This document shows positions 32,141-45,135 of a stretch of 64,000 nt of DNA, piece by piece. The position numbers were made by a program, and so were the translations under genes. This stretch comes from Osedax fenrisi. Taxonomy: Eukaryota > Annelida > Polychaeta > Sabellida > Siboglinidae. The notes beneath the pieces are model-generated. The model saw only the letters and a program-made list of their open reading frames with translations, did not search any database and was not told the DNA's origin. The stretch lies in NCBI GenBank assembly GCA_964019155.1, contig OZ025242.1, positions 65,853,040 through 65,917,039 on the forward strand, written 5' to 3'. The stretch's first letter is position 1; the number at the start of each line of letters is the position of its first letter.

Positions 32141-33079
32141 AACCTACTATAGTAGGTAAACCTCCTTAGGAACGATAACAATTTACTTTATCCGATACAA
32201 ATTAACATGATATAAATAATACAGTGACGTATCGATATCTCAGAAACACCCATATATCAGACATGTCAGCATAATTAGTTTTGTTGTGTATATAATCGCA
32301 TGCATGTAAGAACAAATACTATAGTATACGATAGCAAATATTCAATATCTCAGAAATTGAATACACAATTTGTATTATATTTTATATAATGTATTTATAA
32401 CTCAGAATATGTAGATTGGTATATATCCAGCAATTACGTATAATATACATTATGCACCAATGAATGTACTCGAGGAGCCCTATAGGTATACCTATGGCGG
32501 TCTCACGGCTATATAGTGTATTATACATTGTACAATGTACAATGTACATTGTACATTGAAGTATTTATTAATAACTCTTATTTTTGATTAAATTTCAATA
32601 ATTACTTTTAGAAATTACTTGATTATCATTCGAATATGTTACGTACGCATGAAATCGATATAGTTTTAGAATGCCCGTTTAATTTCAAGTAGAAACAATA
32701 GATGATATAGTAGACCTATACCTATATATATAAGCTAGCAATAAGTAATGCGTTTACTATACGGGGTAACATTAATAATAAAACATAGTATAGTAATTAC
32801 ATATACCCTTTCTAAATAGCTAAATATATCTCATACTAATAACCCTATAGGGTTTATTTATTTATTATAATAACATGTGAAATGGCTCAGTGGTGCAATA
32901 CATGATTTCAAAGCAGCTCCTTCTAGAATATAGAATCTAGAAGGTCTACTGTTTAAATCTAGTTATAGCTAGGTATTTGTATTGACATTGTTTATAATAA
33001 ATATTGATTACATATTATATTTTATTAGTTAAATTATAATTTAGTATACCGGAGTTAATATAAACTGTGTAGTTAGTAG

Positions 33080-33080
<1 letters not shown>
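32141..33080. other. AT-rich intergenic DNA, weak tRNA-like motif at 32882
   Basis: No gene recognised. AATGGCTCAGTGGTGCAA at about 32881 resembles an RNA polymerase III A box, but no convincing B box follows. A palindromic TGTACAATGTACATTGTACA stretch lies at about 32528-32560. Confidence 0.4.
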
Positions 33081-33082
<2 letters not shown>

Positions 33083-33124
<42 letters not shown>

Positions 33125-33264
33125 TACATATATATATAATACAAACTAAACATACACATATCATATGTGAAATATATATATATATAAAAATAAGTTAGAT
33201 TAGTATTAATTAAAATAAATTAATATTCTATAGAATATATATACTCTAAACATATTATATAAAC

Positions 33265-33309
<45 letters not shown>

Positions 33310-33375
33310 ATACAATAATTCTATGTAATTATTGTTATTACACACACACACAAACACACACACACTAACACACAT
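33083..33375. repeat. (TA)n and (CA)n microsatellites
   Basis: TA tracts at about 33084-33140 and 33270-33308, and CACACACAAACACACA at 33340-33366. Confidence 0.9.
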
Positions 33376-33959
33376 GTGTGTATACATGTATTGACATATG
33401 TGAAATGCATGTATACATATATGAGGTAATATACTTAAAACAATTCTACCATAATTCATAATATATCAAATACATATTTCATTGACATAAATGTAGGTGT
33501 GACAATACGCATGGGCGTTACTACGGACGACGTCTTCTATTGTAATCAAATATTCAATTGTTACATCATCATCAATTTAAATTAATCAATAACACAACTA
33601 ATTCTATTCTAGAACATTCTAGAATCTAGACTATTGTTTCTACGAACTAACTACACACTATATCGACACCACGTAAGTATACTATAGTATAATCTATTAT
33701 ACATCGTGTACATGGTTAATAACATGATTACATGTTACTTTATGATAATAGATCACGGATTATCTGACTGCTAAGTGCACCTGTACTTACAGGTATGACT
33801 AATGTTATGACTAATCGCCACATCTCGATATGAACACTTAACTTATTAACCGTGTATTAACCGTGTAACCTACATATATGTATTGTATAAATATTATAAT
33901 AATTTAATTACATTATATAAGTAGGTTAGGTATTATACTAATTATCCTACTAATTATTA

Positions 33960-33961
33960 TG

Positions 33962-34017
<56 letters not shown>

Positions 34018-34242
34018 TAATATTAATATTAATATTAATATAATAATTAAGATCCATAAAATATAAAATTATTATAATTATTATATTTAGTATAATATTT
34101 AACTATTTGTGTATATTATAATTATTACAATTATATAATAGTTTATATATGTATATATATAAATATATATATGCTTCTTCGTTTACCATGGTAATACCTT
34201 AATTCTGATAGTTTATATATGTATATATATATAAACTAAGTC

Positions 34243-34294
<52 letters not shown>

Positions 34295-34295
34295 C
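33960..34295. repeat. (TA)n microsatellites
   Basis: TA tracts at about 33964-34010 and 34244-34291, with the repeated phrase GTTTATATATGTATATATAT at 34141 and 34209. Confidence 0.9.
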
Positions 34296-34615
34296 AAATG
34301 TAGCTATTTATTATCAACTATATAGTATTTATAAACTTTGAACATTTTATAAAGGTTTATATCTTTATGGTTCAAACGGTGGAATCTCCTAAACATTGTA
34401 AGAGTATAAACAAAAATTCTGCTTTACAAGCTTCTAAAGTTTGGTGTGTAATCAATATTACATAATGTGTATTATATGTTGTACAGGATGTTTATAATGC
34501 ATAGATAAGAAACGTATAGTTAATTGAATGACATATTATACATTATTTTAAAGATAATGAATTATATTTTAATATTTTAAAGTAAAAAAATGTTTGTAAA
34601 AAAAAAAATGTAACG
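34292..34615. mobile_element. Fragment of the 43147-44290 TTAA-type element
   Basis: Shares in order TGTCAAATGTAGCTATTTA, TTTATAAACTTTGAACATTT, TTGTACAGGATGTTTATAAT and AACGAACACTTT with 43655-44290, without the nested MITE found there. Left end missing. Confidence 0.65.
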
Positions 34616-34871
34616 AACACTTTGCCCATGAATCAGGGCAATGATGTTGATTCTGTAAATAAATGTTATTTATACTTAGAATGTGGTGCTGAAAAATCAG
34701 TGCGCGAGTTATAAATTAATTTCATTATAATTACACCTAAAGTTGTATCCACTGACATTGTGGAATACAAATTTACTTGTGATTATCTGTTTCCAGTACC
34801 TTAGTGTTTGTATTATTTAACTTTTAATTTATTTCTGTTTAATTTGCTGTCAATTAGGTGTAATATTGGTT

Positions 34872-34874
<3 letters not shown>

Positions 34875-34926
<52 letters not shown>
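34875..34926. repeat. (TA)n microsatellite
   Basis: About 50 bases of TA. Confidence 0.95.
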
Positions 34927-34928
<2 letters not shown>

Positions 34929-35269
34929 TGTATTTTAGTATATTAGATTATCTAGTATAAGTATATTATATGATAGCAGTAATTATTTTGTATGGTCTTG
35001 AAAAATTATTATATTTATTAATGTAATGATTTTTAAATTATAGTTTTACTAATGGTATTGTATAAGAATGTATTTCCCAATAATATATTTCCGTAAACTG
35101 TAGGCAAATACTATTATATATTAGCAAGGTATTTTTTGTAATGAATTTGCTCAATTTAGAGATTACAAATTAAATTGTGGAGTTTCTTATTTAGATTAGT
35201 AACATGATAGGCTTTGCTATCTATCAAGCTTAATACTGACATGTTTATAATTATAAACTTAATTTATCA

Positions 35270-35660
35270 GTGTATTGTTTAATGAAATGATATTGTTTGG
35301 ATGTTTACTTGAGTTAGAATTTATCATTTCTGTTTTACTAATATTGATTTTTAATTTATTATATTTATAAATATTTATAAATACCATTTTTCTATTTTTA
35401 TTAAGTTTTGTAGTTCAATATTATTATTAGCTGTGCTATTTATAGCAATATCATCCTTGTGTACAATGTACACTGTATTGTACATCTACATTGTACGGTA
35501 TAAAATGTAACATTGACACTGTAAATTGTACATCATTATTTTCTGAAGATGATATTAGATGATTGTCATACATGATGAATAGTAAACGACCTATTATAGA
35601 GCCTTGAGGTATACCAACATTAGATTATATCTGATTCAGATGTGTTCACTAATTATATTG
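35270..35660 (-). pseudogene. Decayed LINE RT palm fragment (CR1/Jockey-like)
   Basis: The minus strand reads NVGIPQGSIIGRLLFIMYDN, the GVPQGSILGPLLF block of LINE reverse transcriptases, then after a TGTACA-rich insertion KDDIAINSTANNNIELQN (remnant of the F-A-D-D catalytic block), then INISKTEMINS (the next conserved RT block). Correct motif order and spacing identify a palm domain; stops and the first D context show it is dead. Confidence 0.75.
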
Positions 35661-37060
35661 TATAAATGCTTATTTAACAATTCAACAGGAATCCTTCAAA
35701 TTGCATATTTATTTTAGTAATAATTATAATTATTTATAAATTATAATAAAGTAGTCAATATATACATGTATACTATTCTTGTAGATAATTAGTGATATTA
35801 TTCTTGTAGATTGATTTTTAAGATGTTGAAAATCATTTATTTTTAATAAATAAATAATCATATAAATATATTTATGATTTTCTTTTATAAAATTCTATAT
35901 AGAATATATATATATATATCTAAATAATAATTATATATATATATATATATATATATTCCATATAATTATCATAAATGATTTAAATTTAGAAAAATAGATA
36001 TAACTATATATATTTTTTATAATTTGAAATTACATAATATAGAAAATATAGTATTTCACATTTTCAGTTATAATTTAAATTCATAGATGTAGAATATAAT
36101 AACTTATATGAAAATCCTATCAAAATTAAAATGTAAATATTCAAATGAATAACTTCAAAATATAATAATAATAATAAATATTTATTAGAAGTTTTAAATT
36201 GTACATTTTTATTCGTATCAAATATATAATTATTTATGTTATTATTTCCTCTAAAGGGCTTCAGATTATTATCTTTTAAGATCAATATCTTTTATATGCT
36301 GTCGCCCGAATCACCATCACCAGAACTGCCCACCATCACCGGAACGTTTTTTGTTGAATTACTTTTTTTAATTTCGTTTTCTTCTTATGCTTTATAAGAT
36401 ATTTTATTCTGATTTAAAAAAAAATAAAAATAAAAATAATAATAATAATAATGATAATAATAAAAATAAATAAAATATAATAATAATAATATTAAGGTAG
36501 AGTTAAAATTACTTATTTACAAAAAAATAATCCTTGTATCATAATATGCATTAAATATAAGTTTATGATTAACTTATTAATTATTTACTTATATTTTTTT
36601 TTTTATTGTTTTTATTTTTTTTGTATCTGAATGAGTTGATTTTTAATTTTTTTTATATGAATTTTTGTTTTTTATAATAAAAGTTTTATATATATCATCA
36701 ATTAATCACATATTGTTTTAATTCATAATTAGGTATCTATAAATACATATATGTAGCTTCATGCAGTTAGGTAAATGCAAATATTTAATAAATCAATACA
36801 GATGTGAAAGTAAGCCATTTGTAGCTATATTTTCACAATTTTTATTAGTTTCTGGGAATGAATTCTTTATTCATCTAGGATACAAATTACATTGACATTA
36901 TTGCTTCCCAAACATTCACTATTATATAAGTATTAATATCATAGTATTGTTGTATTTATTTACTAACAATTACCCTATAGTACATGAACCTTTATTTATT
37001 ATTGAATAACAATATTAAATAGTAATTATTAAATATCATACATAAATTATTTATATATTA
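35661..37060. other. AT-rich intergenic DNA
   Basis: No gene recognised. TA tracts at 35906-35960, and an A/T-rich (AATAAT)n-like block at 36420-36495. Confidence 0.5.
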
Positions 37061-37066
37061 GTAACT

Positions 37067-37269
37067 AGCTAACAATAATAGCCTCATAATAGCATCATAA
37101 TAGCATAAATAATAGCCTCAAATCTTTACATGGTGCTATTATGTTGCCATTAGAAGTCTTTTATGCTGCTATTAATTTGTAATTATATTAACAATTAATA
37201 GCAGCATAATAGACTTTTAATGGCAGCATAATAGCACCATGTAAACATTTGAGGCTATTACTGTTAGCT
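37067..37269. mobile_element. 203-bp foldback MITE
   Basis: Arms AGCTAACAATAATAGCCTC and (inverse) AGCTAACAGTAATAGCCTC, with arms extending through ACATGGTGCTATTATG and AATAGCAGCATAATAGAC to a short centre near TAATTATATTAAC. The long near-perfect stem and small loop are typical of foldback MITEs. Confidence 0.85.
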
Positions 37270-37612
37270 GGGCACCATTATAATCCTGCCCCAATCAACA
37301 TTAATACCTACACATAAACCTCATCAGGCTAATGTATCATACAATATAAACATATGTTAGATCATAGGTATGTTATGACATTTATAAATAACTATATATC
37401 ATTTATTTATTTTTTCGTATTTTAATATTTATTTTTTATTTACCAGTAAACAAAACTTATCTATATGGATAAACTAAATGTATACTATACATATATTATA
37501 TATGATATATTCAATAAATAATTGTACAATGTGTATTATAAAGTAACCATACCAATGCTAGTACACAAATAATCATGAATCATTAATAAGATTATTTTTT
37601 TTTACCTTTTAC

Positions 37613-39195
37613 CTATCCCATAGCATTTTGATGCCGTAGGGGCGCAGTTGACTTCAATATAATACGTTTCCATCGGTCTCTATCCCGGGTCGCTCGCATC
37701 GCTTCTTCTATTCCAAGACTAGTCCATTCAACGATATTATCTTGCCATTGTGTCCTTGGCCGTCCTCTTCTTCTTTCACCTTCAATGGATCCTTGCAAAA
37801 TAGCATTAGACATAGAGTTTGATCGTGATACATGACCAAACCACCTCAACTTCTTTGCAATGACCATCGCCAGCAATTCTGAGTGTTTGCCAATTTCTTT
37901 AACAACTCGACTCCGTACCTCAATATTGGTTATCTTGTCTCGGTATGATATGTTCATTAGCCTTCTTAAACATCTCATTTCCAAAGCTCTAATACGTCCT
38001 TGTAACTCCTTTGTTAGCGTCCACGTTTCGCACGCATAGAGGAATATTGAGTTTACTAGCGATTGCATAAGTCGAATTTTTAGTTTCAGTTGAAGTGATT
38101 TGTCGTACCATATAACATTTAGTTTTGATAATGCAGTTATTGTCTGACCTGTTCTAGCTATTATTTCAGATTTGGAACCTTTATCGTCTATAATTGCACC
38201 TAAGTATTTAAATTTTTCAACTATTTTGAGTGTATCGTTGTTTATCTTTATTTCGGATGTGAAATTACCTTCAGAATTAGTCATAATTTGAGTTTTCGTA
38301 GCATTAATCTCCATTCCATATTTACGCGACGTACTGTCAATCTTTTTTATTAGATTGGATAGCTCGGATTCACTACCTGCTAGTCCGTCTATGTCATCCG
38401 CAAATCTTAGATTTGTAATTATTTTACCTCCGATATTTACTGTACCTATATGATTTTCTAATGCGTCATTCATTATTTGTTCCAGCATGATGTTGAAGAG
38501 TGTGGGTGACAGTAAACAACCTTGTCTCACTCCAGTTGTTGTGTGGAACCATTCACCAATTTGTCCGTCCGAGTAAACAGCACTTTCAGCTTTACTATAT
38601 AGACTTTGTATAGCTTCTATTAATTTTAAGTTGATGTTAAATCTTTTCATAGATGACCACAATGCTTCATGCCAGACTCTATCAAATGCTTTTTTGAAGT
38701 CTATAAATACATGAAATAGCGGTTTGTTATGTTGGGCATATTTTTCCGATATGATTCTAAGGTTGAATATTTGTTCACTTGTACTTCGGCCTTTTCGAAA
38801 ACCAGCTTGTTCTTCGGAGATAAATTCTTCAGTAATGTGCTGTAGCCTGTGTAGAATTATCTTTAGCATAATTTTACTCGCGTGTGTTATAAGGCTTATT
38901 GTCCTGTAGTTTTCACATTTCTGTTTGCTTCCTTTCTTATGTAGACTTATTATCAGTGATTTTGTCCATTCAGATGGCCATATTCCGGTTTCCCATATTT
39001 TATTACAGATATCCGTAAGCAATTTTTTTAGTATGTCACCGCCTGATTTAAGAAGTTCAGCGGGTATGTTGTCAACACCAGGTGATTTACCGATCTTTAG
39101 TGCACGTATAGCAGCTTCCACTTAACTTTCCAGAATAGGGAAGCTATCTTGATCTGTAGGTTCGTTCACAGCGAGCACTGCATTATTTAGATTAT
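37613..39195 (-). pseudogene. RTE-like LINE reverse transcriptase, 5'-truncated with one stop
   Basis: 502 open codons from 39121 down to TAG at 37613-37615. RT blocks in order: KSPGVDNIPAELLK; LHKKGSKQKCENYRTISLI; EEQAGFRKGRSTSEQIF; FIDFKKAFDRVWH; GVRQGCLLSPTLFN; LRFADDIDGLA (catalytic FADD); MEINATKTQIM; EKFKYLGAII. The C-terminal RWFGHVSRS and RRRGRPRTQWQDNI are typical of RTE/BovB-type elements. The frame continues upstream (NEPTDQDSFPILES) but is broken by TAA at 39122-39124, and the APE endonuclease is missing because of 5' truncation at about 39195. Downstream, GGTAAAAGGTAAAAAAAAAT may be the element's 3' tail. RT core residues are intact. Confidence 0.88.
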
Positions 39196-39298
39196 TTATA
39201 AATCATAAATAATATTCCACCTACAATATTTATTATTTTTATGAATGAAATATTTTCATCATAAAAGTATTCTGGTGATAATGTCTCTATACAATTAT

Positions 39299-39789
39299 CA
39301 ATGATTTTACGAAGCAACAATATACCACTTGTATCTATTTACGTGTAATCAATTTCAATGTTGAATAGTTTGAAATATAGGTGTCAAATTGCCACTGGCT
39401 ATAGTATTATAGAATCGTTTTAACTAATTTCAATAGTGAATTGTCAAAGTATTGTTACATAATACAAAATATGTATAATTTACATTGAAAATGTATCTAT
39501 TGATTTATTATATTTAACGAATATGACTGTATATTTTACGAAAAATAGTTATAATTTTAAAATAATGTTATATTCATAAAAAAAACACAAAATTAAATAT
39601 GTACTGTATTCATAAATGTACATAACTTTTCATTTATAATAGTAATATATTTTTCAAATTGACATGTAAACAAATATAAACTAAAAATAGAATTTAATTA
39701 AATAGTTATCAGTACAGGTGGCGCAGTACACTTTTTATTAATTTCTCAAATTCATTAGAGATACATATCTTTCCTTTGGAAAATCTTTG
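39299..39789. mobile_element. MITE of the CAAAGATTTT family, copy 2
   Basis: Starts CAATGATTTTACGAAGCAAC, ends (inverse) CAAAGATTTTCCAAAGGAAA; flanked by the direct repeat CAATTAT at 39292-39298 and 39790-39796. Same family and same 7-bp duplication length as the copy at 9780. Confidence 0.85.
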
Positions 39790-39796
39790 CAATTAT

Positions 39797-41580
39797 ATTA
39801 TTTGATATTTAATGTGTTTCATTATCTCCTATATTATAGAAATATATTAAGTATGCATTTAGTTTATCTATTACAAAAGTAAATTTACATAATTATATGT
39901 TCGGTTGTCATATATATTAGATATATAGAATACATATATTTATAATAGTAATTAGAATTAATTTATTTTGTATATAATATTTTATATTTATTGATTAGTA
40001 AATCTAAATTCATTTTTTCTTGAAATTCTTTAATGACATTAATTACTTTATTATTAAAAAATAAATTACATATATTACTAATATATATAAAATATTAAGT
40101 AATATATATTATATATAAAATATTATTATTATATAAAATATTAAGTATTATATATTATATATCATAAATTACAATCAAAATTAATTAATGATTTTAATAA
40201 ATATATAAAAGTATACTTTTTAATTATTAATTTTTTAAAAGTTGACAATATATTTATATAAATATTAATTATATATTTAACTAATATATATATATCTTAG
40301 AATTATAAACTATTTAATATAGGGTATATATTAGTAAACATTATGTAGAACATTTATTTGTTGATCAAAGAAAATAGAATTATTAATATAATTAATAATT
40401 ATTATAATTGATGAATTAATCATTTTCAGTTGTGAAATATAAATTCATATGTTCATTTAAAATATTACAACCTAAATATAAATTAAATTAGTATTATCTA
40501 TTGATGTAGTAATATTTAATTTTTAGAGAACTACTTAAATTCTAATATAAGCTAATTTTATTTATATATATCATACAATTATTCAAAATATTAATAAGAT
40601 TAAATAATTATAGACAAATATATATATTTTGGTTTGATTAATTTATTGAATACACAAAAAGAATTATGTATATAATTATAAAATTCTATAGTAATAACAT
40701 AATAAAATAAGCCCTATATATATTTCATTTATACATAATATATTTTATTAATATAATCATATTTCATTTTATATAAAATACAAACAAAAACAGGCATAAT
40801 TCAATGAATAGATCTATTCTTTGGAGCCTACTTTGACTCTGTATATCTATTCACATATGAAAGTATCAAATGTTGTGTGTGATACTTTATCAATGATAAC
40901 CCCCTCATTAGAATATACAACATTTTTCCAAGAAAAAACATTTATTTATTACAATATATAATTACTTTAGATACAATAAAATGTAATACTAGATATATAT
41001 ATAAAATAGTTTATAATATATATACATTATAATTCAATTACAATAATAAATATTATTATTTTCTGTACTTTATAAATTTATAACTTTAAATACATTTTTA
41101 TACATAAAAGTTTATTTATATTTGTTAAAGAATAATTAATGAATATAATTAATTAAAGAATATTGATTGGTGGTTGAAGTTTCGAGATATTTTCAATTTT
41201 TCGATAACATCCTAATGATTTATTATTAGATACTTTTTGATCATTTTAAATATTGACTTTATTCATATAATTTATTACTTTTAAAATGTATTATTATTTT
41301 TTTATTTATATCATTATGACACCTATAATATTCTTGAGAAACTATTTATATTATTATATTAACAAATGTAATATATATATATATTTATTAATTTAAAATT
41401 CTACTAGAAATAGATAAAAAACAACATATTTGTATCAATTTAGCTATAAATGAACAATCAATAAATAATAATTACTAAATCTTAAATTACTGCATTTTAT
41501 TTTTATTTAAAAATACAATTTATGATGAAAATAAACAAAATATATTTTATATATATATGTTACATAATGCTAATAAGTTG
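39797..41580. other. AT-rich intergenic DNA
   Basis: No gene, RNA or structured repeat recognised in this 1.8 kb. Confidence 0.55.
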
Positions 41581-42459
41581 TGTTATTAAGGTAGACAACA
41601 CAAGTTGATTGTTCCAGGTATCTTTATTCAAGTACATCTATGTATAAATTATATAAATTCCTCGACGCGCTCGCTTCGTGGTCGAGTGGTAAAAGCCCAG
41701 AGCAACAATGACCCGACACGCCCACAATATTTAAGGGGCGTGTCTATACAATTTCAATTCAACATACGATAATACTATAAGGGAGTAATTACAAATTCCC
41801 AGAATCTTATCACTCCTTATGGAGCAGTTCACAGTGCTGTCACCTTGAAGTTGTCAAGGTCACATAAGTTGTCAAGGTTGCAGTAGTCGTATCTATGTAA
41901 TGCTGAGGTGATGAATGCTGTGACTTCTCGCAGGTCTATCTGTTCTCCCTTGTTAAATTGGGATATATATATTATATAACGTACATAAATTGACGAATAC
42001 TCCACACCACTCATTATAATATGTTACTATATACGATTCATACCCACAATTATACCTTAGCTTATTCATTACTGCGCGCTGACCTAAACATAATAATACA
42101 AACTTATTTATTCGTACAATTATACTTATCATAAGAATACTGTTAACATGTCCACACATTCTGCGTAGTGAAGTACACGTCAATACACTACAAGATTACA
42201 TCACTTGTTAATGATGAACAACACGAACAGTTCACATGTTCCCAAGTGCTATACTTAATGGCAACTAGAGATAGGCCAGGCTAACTTTACAACTCAATGA
42301 ATAGGTAGTAACATGCAGGTAAAGATAGACAATCGCCTTCACTGTTTACGCAAGAGAACCCCCCCTAGCAAACATTGTCAGCACCCTCTATTGTATTGTT
42401 AGAAGGCTGAGGGGTGAATACGTTGTGGGCGTCGTTTACATCATATAACTGCGATAACA
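41581..42459 (-). mobile_element. Candidate solo LTR (879 bp)
   Basis: On the minus strand the segment begins TGTTATCGCAGTTATATGAT and ends CTACCTTAATAACA, i.e. TGTTAT...ATAACA inverted termini as in LTRs. Near the 3' end is AATAAAGATACC, a polyadenylation signal about 50 nt from the terminus, as expected for R-U5. No second LTR or internal gag-pol is nearby. Flanking 5-bp duplication is not evident, which lowers confidence. It contains a GACACGCCC...GGGCGTGTC hairpin at 41715-41744 and a small open frame (41829-41948), which I do not call a gene. Confidence 0.55.
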
Positions 42460-43146
42460 CCCTATTTATGTGATTTAATATGCTTTATTTTAATTAATTA
42501 TAAAGTTTTGATTATATTGATTAGAATGTAAAAATATATATTTATTTTATTTAAAAAATCTTTTTTATCTAATCTGGGATAATTTAACATGCAATACGTG
42601 TAATTAATTAAAAACAATGTTTTATCACATAGAATGTAGCTTATTATTGTTAAATAATGTGTACTTTAATAACATTAAAATATACAATTGCACCCAAATG
42701 GCTAGGTGTTACAAATGTAGGCTAATGTGTACTGTTTACCTAATCTACTGTGTATTATTAACATTATTTTTATGTATTTTTTTATAAATTTAAAATGCCA
42801 ATACAGTGACTTGTATTCAAATATGTGTTAATGTTGTATCATGTATTAATCATACATTATATAGGTCTATGCATATTGGCTTATAGCCATGGCTATTCTT
42901 ATATTAATCTACCTATTCTAGTAAGGAATGTGTATTCAATAATTAACCTAGTTTGCATACCAGTTATATATTTCAATATCATTGTATAGGGTAATATACA
43001 GTATTAAGTTAATATAACAACTAACACCTCACTGTTACCATTACTAAGGACAGCACATATATCTGCTTACAAATATTCAACTTTTATTGTACATATTCAT
43101 TCTTATGTTGTTTTACCATATTGTACAATGAACTGGCAATATCTCA
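42460..43146. other. AT-rich intergenic DNA
   Basis: Nothing recognised. Confidence 0.5.
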
Positions 43147-44290
43147 TTAAAGGGGATTTGCAACGTTCACGTGTAAAAGATAGGCAAAATTGCTATTTTT
43201 AAAGGGTATTAACTTTTTTTATTATTTTTTTATAAATAAATAATACATTCTATAGTTCCATCAAAAGGCTTTGGTTACATTATATTTACTATTGATTATT
43301 TTTTAGTGCATATATTTGTATACAATATTCATATATACATTTTATAAGTGTTTTTAAAGAAAATCACACATTTTCCTACTATGATTTGTTTAATTTTAAA
43401 TATTTCTCTATATATTTTTATTAATATATATTGAAATTATTATACATATGTTTTTTTATATATTATTATACTATATATAAAATTGAAGGGAAGCATTCGT
43501 TTATTTTTTTCAAAAATTATTTTAAGTTAAAATATTAAAATAAATGCATTATCTTTAAAAGGAAGTATATTATGTGGTTAAAGATTACAAAAAAAACAAT
43601 ATTTTTGACCAAACAAGTTATGGTTTTTATTATAAATGTATCAAAGCAATATATTGTCAAAGGTAGCTATTTAATATTTATCAACTATATATTTTTTATA
43701 AACTCTGAACAATTTATAAAGATTTATCGAACGGTTTAATATTCAAACATCAAAAATGGTGTCAAAAAAAATACAGAGATATAAGCTTCTAAAGTTTTGT
43801 AATATACTTCTAATATGTTGTACAGGATGTTTATAATGAATAGATAACAAACTTATAGTTACTTTTGAATGACATATCAAAGATTTTGCAAAACAAATAT
43901 ATAACACTAATCCCCATCTACGGAACGTGAATAATATTCAGGCATCCCGCTGCTAGCAGTAGTATCAAAATCACTGAAATAGATTAAGTTTTGCAGGGTT
44001 TCTATACAACAATTTTTCAATGGTCTATTAATTTACATGAACACTTAGTTTTTATCGTATAAATAATAATTTAAAACATATTATTTTAAATTTTAAAAGT
44101 GTATAGTTTGATACAAATTTACATTATAAACAACACTTAGTTCCGAACATTGACCTTATATAGCTGTTAGTTTTTGTATAAAAAATGGAACTACATGATT
44201 TTGCGCGAGTTTTTATCTTTCCTTAGAATAATTATATTTTAATATTTTAAAGTAATATAATTTTGAAAAAAAATTAAACGAACGCTTTAA
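43147..44290. mobile_element. TTAA-flanked element with a nested MITE
   Basis: Left end TTAAAGGGGATTTGCAACG with subterminal GTGTAAAAGATAGGC; right end (inverse) TTAAAGCGTTCGTTTAAT; TTAA at 43147-43150 and 44287-44290. The termini match only partly. Its interior matches 34292-34615, and a CAAAGATTTT-family MITE splits it at 43882. Confidence 0.6.
43882..44228. mobile_element. MITE of the CAAAGATTTT family, copy 3 (degenerate)
   Basis: Begins CAAAGATTTTGCAAAACAAA and shares CGCTGCTAGCAGTAGTATC and TTTTAAAAGTGTATAGTT with copy 1. The right end TTTTATCTTTCCTTAG lacks the last bases. Inserted in the larger TTAA element. Confidence 0.75.
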
Positions 44291-45096
44291 GATTACAAAA
44301 TATGCATTATTATATGCATGGTTATCATACATTATGTGAGAGTGTTTAGTGAACAAACATCGTTATGAATAAATTGAATCTAAAGTTAATGCTATTTAAA
44401 ATTTTAATTACATTTTATTTCTTTTACTATTTTCTATTTTAATTATATATTATATATTTATATAATTTTTAATTTGTTATTATATTTAATTTATATATTA
44501 ATTTATATAAGCTTAAAAATATAAAAATGGTTAAAATTAATAATTGGTTACAAATAATAGGATATATATTATATTACTATTACTATCTTTATACTGTTAT
44601 AAATTAGTTTCTTATTGATGTAAAATGTGTTATTTTACAAGTTTTTTTTCCAAATAAATATGATTTTAAGACCATTTAAAATATTATTTTTCATATATGG
44701 ACCATATAATATGGTATATTTACAATAAAAAAAATAATTTGAAAAATTAATTGAGTGAAACACAATAATCTTAATTAATAATTAATGAAAAAGCTAAACA
44801 TATATCATTGAAAACTATTTGTTATTCATATACTTGTTATCAATAAAATTTATTAAATACAAATACATATTATACACAATATAGTATATTATATTCAATA
44901 ATTTAGTGTTTAATAAACTTAATATCATAATCATATCATGCAGTGTAAATAACTCATATACTTCAAGGCCCGGTGAAACATATGAATATTTACATGGTGA
45001 AGATAGGAGATTTTGTTGTACTAAAAGTATGATATAAATAACTTCTGAAATAAATAAGAAAATGACTACATTTATTAAGTCTTATTAATCACATTT

Positions 45097-45135
<39 letters not shown>

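Noticed and set aside
41664..41700. tRNA-like A box (TGGTCGAGTGGTAAAAGC)
   Set aside because: No B box or cloverleaf follows; within the candidate LTR.
41829..41948. Possible terminal exon (GEQIDLREVTAFITSALHRY)
   Set aside because: Lies inside the candidate LTR, and no partner exons were found; kept only as an alternative reading.
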